Of a stretch of DNA of 64,000 bases, positions 23,436 through 34,660 are shown in pieces. The notes under the pieces were generated by a model, which worked only from the letters and a program-made list of their open reading frames with translations, was not told the DNA's origin and searched no databases. Both the position numbers and the translations under genes were made by a program. Position 1 is the stretch's first letter. Each line of letters begins with the position of its first letter. Location of the stretch: NCBI GenBank assembly GCA_013076295.1, contig RQOL01000616.1:2790001-2854000 (forward strand), read 5' to 3'. This DNA comes from Sanderia malayensis. Lineage: Eukaryota > Cnidaria > Scyphozoa > Semaeostomeae > Pelagiidae.

Positions 23436-23601
23436 TAAAACATGGCTGAGAGGCAATAACAACTTGCAAATCATTTAGTATCAGAGCTTTATAATTATTG
23501 TAAATATTTAGTTATATTTTTATATTTTTATACTTCTTTTATATTCTTTTTATTGTTTACATGCGTTGCACCTAGATTCATTCATGAAAATTAGAGTTTT
23601 T

Positions 23602-23607
23602 AATAAA
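23602..23607 (+). terminator. Poly(A) signal of the CNBD2-like gene
   Basis: AATAAA 167 nt after the stop codon at 23435. It faces the minus-strand signal at 23712-23717, leaving about 104 bp between two converging transcripts. Confidence 0.6.
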
Positions 23608-23636
23608 GAAAGAAGAAAGAAAGTTAAATAAAATAA

Positions 23637-23669
23637 AGAGAGAGAGAGAGAGGGAGAGGAGAGAGAGAT
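23637..23669. repeat. (GA)n microsatellite between convergent genes
   Basis: About 33 bp of GA repeat with a few GGA interruptions, exactly between the two opposing poly(A) signals. Confidence 0.9.
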
Positions 23670-23711
23670 AACGATAAACAAGTAAACCAAAGCAAATTTG
23701 TTTTACCAACC

Positions 23712-23717
23712 TTTATT
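23712..23717 (-). terminator. Poly(A) signal of the eIF5B gene
   Basis: AATAAA on the minus strand, about 47 nt downstream of the eIF5B stop codon (23764), implying a very short 3' UTR. Confidence 0.6.
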
Positions 23718-23763
23718 TATTAACAGCTCAATTAGAAAGATTTCTTGTTCAAATTAAATGTTT

Positions 23764-26700
23764 TCAAATAATATCAAAAGTCTTCTTCATTTCGATAATC
23801 GTCTGCCAGTCTGCTTTGCTCATTTCGTCTCGAAAATATTTCTTCAATGCATCAATCGATTCTCTTGAGATCTAATAACAAAATAAGTTTCTTTCAATAT
23901 TCTTGATCAAATATAATACAAATCAAATTCAACAGAAAGGCTATGAATTGAATAAAGAAAATGAAATATTTGCATCCCTCACCTTACTCATAACAATATC
24001 TTCATGAGTAAAATGTCTTCCATACATTCTTGGTGCATCACCAGTCGAATCGATTTTAATACAAACCTCTTGACCAGCGGTTGCTCTCTCCAAATTCTTA
24101 TGGTTAGCCTCGATACCAGTAACGACACCAATGTCACAAAACTGAAAATAAAAGCCATGTTAAATGGGGCATATTCGGACGAAATAGTAATAATAACACC
24201 ATAGAAAGTAATGAAAAAGAATTAGAAAGAACCTCTTTTGAAGGAACTGTCAATGGAGTACCAAGTCGTACAATACCAGCCTCGATATGAAAACCAATAA
24301 CAATGGGATCTCTTTTATTAAATATGTGTTCTGGTAGAATTCTTAATTTGCATGGAAATACAGCAATATGTTTATGTTTGTCCTTCTCCTTTTGCTTATA
24401 TTCCTATAAATTAGAAACATACATAATAAGCTCGAAATTTTTCAAATGTGACAAATAAAGGCCCTCCCTTTATCAAAAAATTAAAAATGAAGAATAGGAA
24501 AAAATAAATGAAAAACAAATAAATGAACGAGCCTCTGTATATGCAGTAAACTTATCAAAAAGATGATAAATAATATCAGCAGTAAATATTTTGATTCCTT
24601 CTTTGTCTGCCAAGTCTTGAGCTTCTCTTTCCACTTTGACATCAAATGCCAATATCACTGAATATCTAAACAGAACGACTTTCACATTATACGATTCTAA
24701 ATCCAATGTAAAAGTAAAGCCTTGTAAATTTGATTGCACATGATGCACTTACAGTGGTTCGTGCTCCAGCATGACAGACGTTTTCATAACATCTTTCTTA
24801 TGAACAGGTCCAATGTTAACGCCAGAATACTGCAAAGTAATATGAAAGATTAGAAAGGGAGACTATACAGAAAGGGTGCAAAATCATCTAGCAATAAATA
24901 TAATTAAATATCTTTATTGTTTATAAGCAACTTACAGGGATTTTGGACGTTTTCAAGAATTCAAGAAGTGCTTCCAATGAGCCAAGAGTAGATGCTTGCA
25001 CATAAACACCCCGCTCAGATAATTTTATTGATTGCAGACTTGATTTGACAATTTCCATTACCTCGTCCTTAAAAAGCACAAAAACAATAATGTTAGCAAG
25101 GTATATAATTATATCTTAATTATTTAAAGTAAGATAAACAGCAATACATCACCTTTAAAACGTCAACTTCATCTGGGGACTCGGCAACAAAAATAGGAGC
25201 ACCAGCCATGACTTTTTCCAAATCTTTACCAGTTATTTTACATCCTTGGGCAGCATGCAATTCTTTATGTTGAACATAATTACTCTAAAATTGAAAACCC
25301 GTCCTTTTTTAAACTGTACTATAAAGCAGCAAAAAATGGAAGGTTACTCAGTTCTTTATGAGAGAAAGTTCATCAGGGAAGAGGGGAGGGAGTGTAGTGA
25401 AATCAAGATTTCATTCTACAAATATAAACTCACAGAAATAGCTACTATACCTTAACACGTAATTCTCGTAATGGCTGCGGGGTTAGAATGGCTCTGATCT
25501 GTGCTACAACTGGTCCTTCAAGTCCTCCTGTTACTATGGTATCACCTTCTCGCAATTTACCATTGACAAGAATTACATCAACTGTTGTCCCAAGGCCAGG
25601 CAAAGCTTTTACCTAATCAAGAAGAAATTTCAAAAAAGCAACTATCAAGTCACCAGTGCATAGTCTTGTAGAAAAGAAAAATGAAAGTCATGATATCCTA
25701 CCTCCATGATGGTACTTTGAAGTTCTTCAGAGTAGGCAAGTTTCTTTGCCATTCTCGTTTGAGTCAGTTTGCAAATCAATGACATTAGATCGCCCATACC
25801 ATCGCCGGAATGGGCTGAAGTTGGAACCATTGATATGAAATTCTTCTCATCCGGGTTTTTATAAAACAACGCAGCATTCAAACCCTACAAATTATCAACA
25901 AAATAAAATTCAACCAATAGAGTAAATTGATATACCAATAGATATAGCCCCATGAGCGTAAATGATTTTATATCATCTATCAGTTGCTATCCATGACCAC
26001 CGCAGGGGTCTAAAGAAGATGTTCATCTGACCTGTTCTGAAAATTCACGAATGGCAAGTTGACATCTTTCCTCAAATTCAAGTTTTGTGTTCTTTTTCTG
26101 TTTCCTGATTGTGTCTTCAATTTGCGTGGCTGGACTTCGCTTCCATTCAAACAAGCGATCAATCTGGTAAATATGAAAAACCCACAATTACATACAAATA
26201 GAAGTACACAAAGTATGCTTCACAAGAGTTAATGGCATTAAGAATACAAATTATTGCAGGCATACCTTGTTCAGAGCAACAATAAACGGTGTATGTTTCT
26301 TGCGAAGTAAATTGATGGACTCAATAGTTTGTGGCTCAAGACCATGCATAATATCAACAACCAGAATTGCCATGTCACATAAGCTAGAGCCACGAGTACG
26401 AAGATTGCTAAAAAACAAAATATCTCAAAAATAATTATGATAATAATATAAAAAGATCAAGCTAAGAAATATCAACATAAAATAAAAAAACGTGTAAAAT
26501 TTACCTGAAGGACTCATGTCCTGGTGTATCAATAATCAACAAGCCAGGAAATTTTAAATCGAATTTCTGAAACTAAAAGCAATTACAATAATCATAGACG
26601 TAGATACCACAATAAAATTCAGCTAATAATAATAAAAGTAAAAATAGCAAGCGAAATGCTTACGAAAGGAAAGTCAATAATAAAGATATAATCGATAACT

Positions 26701-29700
26701 ACCTCTTTAACCATCTTTGTTTGAGTGCGAACCGTATCCAGAGGAACCATAGTTGCACCAATTTGTTGTGTGATACCCCCCGCCTCACCATCTTGAACAT
26801 TCGTATGACGAATCTAATTCAATATAAAAATAAAACTTAACCACGGGGGTTTGAAGCTCTAGGCATCGTCATCTAAGCTACTCCTGCATGATTTCACGCT
26901 GCATGTTACAATTAAAGAGCATTCTCGCAGCAAAATAATAGTAGTTTGGTGTAAACGAATTAAAGTGCTGTTGCTATGTGCGAACCTTATCAAGAATTTT
27001 AGTTTTTCCAGTGTCGACATGTCCTAACACACAAATCACTGGACATCTGAGTTTATCAACAGATCTATTCAGGTCAGCTGCTTGTCGTCTTTTCTGAAAC
27101 CAAAAATAAAAACATCATCTTCATTCTCAATCAACTTAAATCTCTTAAACAAAAGATAAACTTATCAAACATTCATACCATGATTCCTTCACGAGCCTTT
27201 TCTTTGATTCTTTCAGGAGTCATTTTTTCATATTCTTCCTCACTTTCTGATGATGAATCCTCTTCTTCTGAACTTTCCTCCTCTTCATCTTCATCTTCAT
27301 CTTCTTCTTCGTCATCTTCATCTTCGTCTTCCGATTCCTCGCTTCCGTCATCATTTGCATCTTCTTTCACTTCTACTTCAGCCTAAATGATGATCAATTA
27401 AAATTAGAATCAATACAATAACCAACTTGAAAACAAAACAATTTAATTAAGTATTTACTCAAAACAATACCTTGCTAACTTCTTCAATCTTTAGTTTCTC
27501 TTTCCTTATAACTATTAAGGAAATATCAGTAAATTTAAAGGAAGCATTCAACAACTGGTTGGAAGCAATGAAACAAAGTAAACATATGCATGTGAGAGCA
27601 TGCAGATTTGGCATCCAGTCTTTTGTTCAAATACAATAGTCCATTTTTTCTTCTAGCCTGGACTCATAGGCGGGTGTTGTGAAACCAGTGAAACTCCTCT
27701 ATTACAAAATTGCAAATAAAAAAATCTCCCCCTTTACCGCAAGAATTCTAATCTAAAAGATTTATTATTTCAATATAAAATGTTGCCAAATATCTGGATA
27801 TGATTATTCACCTTTCTTCTCACCTTCTGTTTCATCATCAGAATCAGCATCCCAAGATTCTTTGATCTATCATCAGATAGCAGTGAATTCTATTATATGA
27901 CAAATCTATCTTTGATATTACCTCCCAACAAGTTATAAAAATCACGAATACTAACATCTTCAACATCTTCAATTTTATTGTCAACAACAGGCTCTTGTTT
28001 TTCTTCACTATCATTTGATTCTTCTTTCTCTGATACTCCTCCAGCCTCAGATACTACAAGGAAATAGTAATAAAAACGGAATAGATAAGACCACAAGTCA
28101 TTCAAGCAACGATATGACACATCACCATACACAACGGAAGTTCTCATATGACACAATATCAAACGCCTTCACGTCCGTTTATACAATAAATAACATCTCT
28201 AACAAACCAGAGATTCGGGTATTATAAATATATATATTTAGTAATTAGTAAATCATTAATATTAAAAGAAGAAACCTTCAACTTTCGGTTCTTCTTTTTC
28301 TCCTACTTCTTTCTCGACTTCTGAAAAATAAATTCATGCATAAAATATAAGAAGACTCAAAAATAAATATTTCTATGTTACTGGAAATGGCAACTTATTT
28401 AAAATATTGTACGTAATCTCGAGCTCTCAAAGAAAATTGAAATTTATTGGAAATAGCAAATGTTCGAAATAACGGATGTCGCAACTCTATTTTACCAAAA
28501 GCAGGGGAAATGGACAACAATGCATTGAAATTTAATAACCTTGTGTGTCTATTTCCTTTGTAGATTCATTTGATGCTTGTTTTTGAAGCTGTTTATTGCC
28601 TTTCTTCTTTGTCACGTATTGAACTTTCTTTCGTTGCTCTGTGGTCTCTTTTGCTGGCACTTGTATACCTAAAAGAAATTCCAACACGCATTTAAATCAT
28701 ACTTAAACACATTACTATATGCATTCGTATATATCATTAACTGATATAATGTTTTAAATATTAAGCAAAATAATGATCCCAAGTCAAACAATTCTATTTT
28801 ATAATGTCATAAAACAATCGAAAAGGTCAAATATTAAGTTGATCAAATCAGCTTGGAATAATAGAAATATCCTGTTGCTATATGGAGACTCCTTTTCTTT
28901 ACCTAGTTGTTCCAGCATTTGCTCTGCTTTTCTCTTCTTCTCTTTTTCCGCTGCTGTCAATAATTTTCCTTCCTTTTTCAATCTTTCTTTCCTTTCCTGT
29001 CATAGTTAAAGCAAAAATATATATAATATCATAAATACTATAATGGCAAATATAGAAACTATAATGGCAATGGATGCAAACCTTTTCTTTTTGTTTCTTT
29101 CGTTCTTTCTTTTCTTTCTCCAACTGAATCTATAAAACAAGTAAGTAAGAATGGTGCCAATGGTATCATAAATTTAACACACAAAATCTGACCAATTAAA
29201 CCTTTAAAAACAAATTTACCTTTTCCAAGCGTTGCCTTTCTGCTTCTTCTAATGCCAACTGCTTAGCTTCTTCTTCTTTTCTTATTCTCTCTTCTTCTTG
29301 TTTCACCTTTTCTAAAGCATCCTGCATTTGCTTAATCAATGCTTTACCAAGTTTCTTCCCCTTCTTCTTTTCTTCTTCTCCTTTCTTCTTCTTCTTTTTC
29401 TTCTTCTTCTTCTCTCCTTCTCCAGCCTCCCCCTCTTCTTCTTCACTACCTTCACCATGTTCCACAACTTCTTTTGCACCTTCTTCTTTAAGACCTTCAT
29501 CTGCTACAGCAACTGAACTCTCTTCTTCATCTTGCTTCATTTTATCATCTTCCTTCTCCTTAACATCTGATGGCTTCTTTCCTTTCTTTTTTGCTTTTTC
29601 AGCTTCTTTCTTCTTCTTTTCTCTTTCTTTTTTTTCTGCTTTCTTCTGTGCTGCTGTTTTCATCTTTGGACCTTCTTCGTCACTTTCAGCTTTTTCTTCC

Positions 29701-31062
29701 TTCATTTTCTTAGAAATCTCTGATTCATCATCATTTTGAGAAACAGTTGGAGTTTCTGCTGGTTCATTTTCCTTTTCATTAAGTTCACTTCCTTCCTTTT
29801 GAACACTTTCAACATCTTTTTCTTCATGTTTCTTCTTTCCTTTCTTCTTTCCTTTTTTACTTTCACTTTTATCATCTTTTATTTCAAGATCAGCTAAAAT
29901 AGCTGCAATATCTTCATCCTCTTCTTTCACTGCTTTCTTCTTTCTTCCCTTCTTATCTTTATTAGATTTTGTTGACATCTCTTTTGGTTTTTCTGCCTTA
30001 CCAGGTTCATCTTCCTTTTCAAAAGGTACTTCATCAACATCATCATCTTCATGTTCGCTATCATCTTCTATCATCAAAGCACTGAATGACGCTTTAGCAC
30101 CTTCTACCTGAAATTTCCACAGAATGCACGTGTGATATATAGCCATTACCTATTATTTTAGAAAACATTTAATGAGAGCCTCTTACAGACAATTTGGGCT
30201 CACAAACGACATTATTCTTCAATACCTTGCTTGGTTTAGATGCTTCCACACACTCTTCATCATCTATCCTGTAACAATAATAAGTTTAATTGATTCATCA
30301 ACTGTTTTTAGAGAGAAACTTGCCAGAACATGAACATGAAGTTTGCCTGGGGGTGAGCCAAACTGACAAGAGCATTTAAAACATATCATATTCAAATGAA
30401 GTACACGAGGATTGTGCATTCATTTCATGCTGATGTTGCAAACATGACCTTAACATTGATCAATCAGTCAAAATAATAATGTGTCACATACAAGCCGTCA
30501 AATGCTTTGTGTTTTTTCTTCTTTTCTTTCTTTTTTGGAATATTTGCAACAAGGTCTTCACTTTCATCATTTCTGGCCAATTCTATTCCACTTTCCTTTG
30601 CAATCTCCACTAAGTCATCCTCCCTATAAAAACATATTATAACTTTTCATACAAGTATAGCTACAATTTACCCCCTTTATCAACCAAGAATAGATGTAAA
30701 GAAGGTACCTATACAAGTATAGTTTTTGAATTTATTAAGAATTAATTTTCTATTTTTAAAACCATATACTGTAAATGACGGAATTAGCCTCCTGCCAAAA
30801 AACCACCCCTGCCAAATGAGCGCCCAAGGAAAAAGGCAATCTTTTGCAATAAGCCCCTCCTGCTTGAATAAGTGAGCTGAAACAAAGTTGCCTTCCTTGT
30901 TTTTCATAAAATAATCTATGAGACCCACGAGAGAGGTCAATAGGAATATGATCAACCATATCATTTCATTTATTAAGTAAGCGCCCGGGGCGCTAATTTC
31001 GTCTACGGTACTTACCAATCATCATCTTCATTCTTCTTTTTTCCTTTTTTTCCCTTACCCAT
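23764..31062 (-). CDS. EIF5B: Eukaryotic translation initiation factor 5B
   Basis: Twenty-six exons, 1,231 residues (human is about 1,220): 31016-31062, 30492-30623, 30187-30268, 29220-30107, 29082-29129, 28903-28996, 28540-28668, 28276-28320, 27922-28053, 27812-27859, 27471-27499, 27179-27382, 26986-27093, 26703-26813, 26505-26572, 26266-26407, 26032-26163, 25702-25884, 25451-25612, 25153-25284, 24936-25067, 24753-24829, 24533-24665, 24233-24403, 23983-24141, 23764-23871. The N-terminal half is Lys/Glu-rich low complexity, with one 888-nt exon. The GTPase domain has G1 GHVDTGKT (650-657), [11 protein letters not shown]3 DTPGH (714-718) and NKID (768-771, split by an intron); then domains II-IV, ending in [17 protein letters not shown]. 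This GTPase joins the ribosomal subunits at the last step of initiation. The small exons at 27812-27859 and 27471-27499 are the least certain; the donor at 24533 reads GC. Confidence 0.96.
30769..31008. mobile_element. MITE in eIF5B intron 1
   Basis: A 240-bp element flanked by TA on both sides. Its ends are imperfect inverted repeats: left CTGTAAATGACGGAATTAGC, right (reverse complement) CCGTAGACGAAATTAGC. The inside has runs such as GCGCCCGGGGCGC and AAAACCACCCCTGCC. It ends within three bases of the exon 1 splice donor. It resembles the elements at 43571 and 56336 in end structure and C-rich interior, but is shorter and diverged. Confidence 0.75.
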
Positions 31063-32016
31063 CTTGACCAGTTAACAAGATGTTATCTTCAAACACTGAA
31101 CTGTTCTCAAAAAGCCAACAAGATTGTCGATAACTCTTTAATTTCCCGTTCTTGAGTTTACTGGAACACTTCAATGATTTTAGATTTTCTGATATGAATA
31201 TGTTCTTATGTTTTTGTTTAGTTCTCAAAAAATGTCTCTTCGCCAAATATATCGATTCTTCTGGTTTTAATACCAACACAACACTATCATAAATATTTTC
31301 CTCTATTATCACATTACAGCTCACTATCATGACTAACTTTCAACACGAATAAAAATGATATTCACTCGATAACGACAAAATGCGTGTGCGATGGCCTAAC
31401 TTAATTTACTTAAAGACTTATTCATGCAGTGCAGGTATTACCTTACTTTGTATTTAATTACCAAAAAAACTCTTTTTGCTCTAATTTCTTCGAAATAAGT
31501 TGAGACGGATAAAGCTAACTATATATCCTCAATTTAATCTTGATCCAATAAATGAAAAAATGGAAAAATTCAGCTTCTAACATTCACTTTGATAATTTGT
31601 TCAACGTGGTCCAAAAGAATAAGTTCCCATCGGAAGACTCCATATGCACTGATCTTTCTCCACGTGATTCAAGCCAATCAAAGGTCAAGAACACATCACA
31701 ATTCGCAATACGGAGTCTTCCCGTGGCCTCTTGAAGGAACTTCATGATGTACAAGCTGTGACGTAATGCAATATAAGAATTCTGAAAAAAATATATTTAT
31801 TCGAAAAGCGAAAAAACCAAACCAAATGCGATAAATAAACTCATATCTTGATACATTCTTAGCTAGGTGAAATATAAATTAATTTTGTCACAATAAAACC
31901 AAATACAAAGAGCTCTGGAAGCTACAGAAAATTCAACCTTGAAGAATCTTCTAGCACATTTTACACAAATAAATTTTCATGAGTAACAATTTTTCACAAG
32001 ATTCAATAACAAGCTG
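31063..32016. other. Intergenic between eIF5B and HPDL-like genes
   Basis: About 950 bp. It should include the eIF5B promoter and the 3' UTR of the HPDL-like gene. Short frames on both strands lack family similarity or splice support, so I call no gene. Confidence 0.45.
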
Positions 32017-33777
32017 CTAAGATGATATTCGATAATTTAAAGTATTGTCATTGCGTAAATAATTTTCAACTGCACGCCAAAGAGCAGAGATGTTGCCAGC
32101 TCCAAATCCAGTAGCACCATGTCGTTGAATAAATTCAAAGAAAAATGTTTGTTTTTCGAATATTGGCTTTGAAAATACTTGAAGCAGATACCTAAGCAAA
32201 AACAGAGAAAGATTTCAGTATTGCTATTACAACATTTCTCCAATCTGTTTTGTTCTAATACCATTCAAGGTTGATAATGAAATAAAAAATCACATTTTAT
32301 CATCTTGCATTTCCGAGTCTTCAATATCCAAAAGAACACCATAATGGATAAGTAATTCTCTCAAACCAGCAAAATTTATCTTCTTGATCGACTCTTCAAT
32401 CTACAAACAAAAAAGTAGCTTTAGGATATTGATTGTAACCAGAACTCATGTAACAGACAATATTGACAACCATGCTGATAAATATTTACACACAATAAAT
32501 AAGATGACACATTAGTTACTCATAGCTTTAGTAACATAATAAGAATAAAAGTTTATCAAGTCATGAACAGGAGTGTTCATGAGTGTGTTGTTTCAAGATA
32601 ATACAAGCTTTAGTAACTTCAAATCAACTTCTATCTGTAATAGTTCATACCTCATTGTAATAAAGACAAGGAGGGTTTATAAAAGGAACTTGGTTTCTTT
32701 TCCAAATTTCAACTGATTTGAATATATTTAATGTTGATAAGCCAATATGCTGGACACCTGGACCACCATTCTCATCTAAAAATGTGTCCACTTGATTTGG
32801 ACCTAAAAAGCAAATATTAATTATTATAAACTCCTTTGGCTCAAAGCACTTCTCATATAACAGTGTATTAAATGGTTCTGTAAAGGCTAGTTAAAGAAAT
32901 ATTCAAATGCAATACAATTTGAATCTATAACTCAACCTTGTTCTCCTAAAGATTCTGCAAACAAAAATGTCACATTATTTTCTTCATTATTCAATGTCTG
33001 TGACATTTTCATCATTTCTTCAGAACAAAAATAGTACTTCATAGCTGTTAATCGCAATCCCAACTTTGAACCATGTTCAGTTGAGGTCATGATATCAAAT
33101 CCATCTTGTTCTTCTTCTTTGTTAACTTGGCATCTTGTGAATTGCAGATATTTCTCATACCAATGCATTAATTTCAAAGACGTGCCCTGTGTAACTGCAA
33201 ATGTAATATGATCCAATGCACATATATTATCATCATCTTCATAATCACTACCTGAACTGCAAAACTTTAGTTTCTCATTAAACATTGGTATTATTTGGTC
33301 ATCTTTTCTGTGTTCAAATCTTTCGCCATTTGCTTCTGCAAATCCAGGTAAGAAAATGCCATTGTACTTGCTTTTATCCAATAATGTATGTTTAAGATTT
33401 CCAATTGGCGACTTGATAACTGCACCTTCAACAAGAGATCGCTTTGCATGATTCTTTTCCACTATCACTTGGGGGGATACATGCATCACATTATTATCTA
33501 TACTTTTACACAACTCTCGAATACGTAAACTTTCTAATGCGATATTATCAATATAATCATGAGTAGTTTCATTGCTCTGATGGAGCACAAAATATATCGC
33601 TTTCTTTTTCATGACAATCTTTTCCTTTTTTGACAGATGATCCTTCCATGTTCCGTAAATTGAAAACCCGAAGCGATTGCAAAAGTTGGACACCTGAAAA
33701 CGTATGTCTCTGCAAATCAATTCAATGTGATGTACTCGCATTGCTGCAACAAATGTGCTTACTTTCAATGATGACAA
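32017..33777 (-). CDS. HPDL: 4-hydroxyphenylpyruvate dioxygenase-like protein
   Basis: Four exons: 32937-33777, 32651-32802, 32294-32400, 32017-32191; 424 residues, or 412 if the second ATG (MRVHHIEL) is used. Two vicinal-oxygen-chelate halves are visible: an N-terminal one starting [11 protein letters not shown] and a C-terminal catalytic one. The three likely iron ligands are kept: H190 in LDHITFAV, H299 in PGVQHIGLS and E386 in FEFIQRHG. The C-terminus [18 protein letters not shown] is closer to HPDL than to HPD. HPD converts 4-hydroxyphenylpyruvate to homogentisate; HPDL is mitochondrial in mammals and makes 4-hydroxymandelate for a coenzyme Q head-group route. Which activity applies cannot be read from sequence alone. 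The spacing between the first two ligands (109) is longer than in HPD (83) because of an acidic insert. Confidence 0.88.
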
Positions 33778-34660
33778 AAATTAGGCCGGCAACTACTGAA
33801 TAAAGAAAGGCCGGCCAACACGCGCAGCCTCAATCCCATGCGGGGCGGGCATGATGCAATGATGATGCAACTTAAACTCGTTACGTCCCTGAGTGGTTCC
33901 TTCGCTCCACCAACAGGGACTTACAACAATTTGGCTTCAAAAATCGGAACTCGGGAACAAATGTTTTCCTCCACCCACAGAGCTGTTAAAAATTAACATA
34001 ATTAACTACAATCACAGAGCCGTATTTCAAAATACGCCGTCCTTATTGGTCTGTTCAAATTTGTTAAAGTTTCGTTAAATTCCAACTCACAATACATGTT
34101 CCAAGTTAAATACATGAGACTTGAAATGAAAAAATATTATTGTGTACAATAATAATGTATATGATGATTTAGTAAATCATTGTTAGTGATTGTCAATTCA
34201 AATTTGAATAAGTAAGAAAATGTCCGAATTGTTAAAAATTAACTACAACCAATTAGGATTACATTATTAGCGAAGCTGTTACAATGGAAATGGACCGCTT
34301 GACCGAAATGGAGAAATGAAATTCAAGAGGTCATGATAATAATGAAAAAATAATCTAAATACAGTGCAAGAAACGTTCAATGCCAACGCAAAAAAGTATT
34401 TTAGATGCGATAAAAATGACTGATACTTAACCTACAGTAGTTTGAAGTAGTTCGTTATCATATCCTAATCTGTGCTTGCCTCAAGTATATAAAAATAATG
34501 CAAAAAAGATAAAAGTCATGTCTGCAAGATATACAAATTCTGTTGCATGCTGGGAAGATCCATTGATTGAATAAATATGAAATGATAATTCACCTCAAAA
34601 CTAGCCTGGCAATAAATATATATCATGCAGTTGAAATTGAATTGAGCCCACTCACTGTAA
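33778..34660. other. Intergenic, HPDL promoter side
   Basis: About 880 bp. Just upstream of the HPDL start is a short inverted repeat of GGCCGGC (33784-33813) within a locally G+C-richer 130 bp that may be the promoter. The rest, toward 34660, is A+T-rich and should hold the receptor kinase 3' UTR. No gene found. Confidence 0.45.

Noticed and set aside
27180..27386. Poly-serine frame on the plus strand
   Set aside because: Antisense of the acidic Glu/Asp-rich exon of eIF5B.
29328..29516. Leu/Phe-rich plus-strand frame resembling a membrane protein
   Set aside because: Antisense of the Lys/Glu-rich eIF5B exon.
31552..31734. Sixty-codon plus-strand frame between eIF5B and HPDL
   Set aside because: No family similarity, no start context, no splice continuation; normal length for chance frames here.
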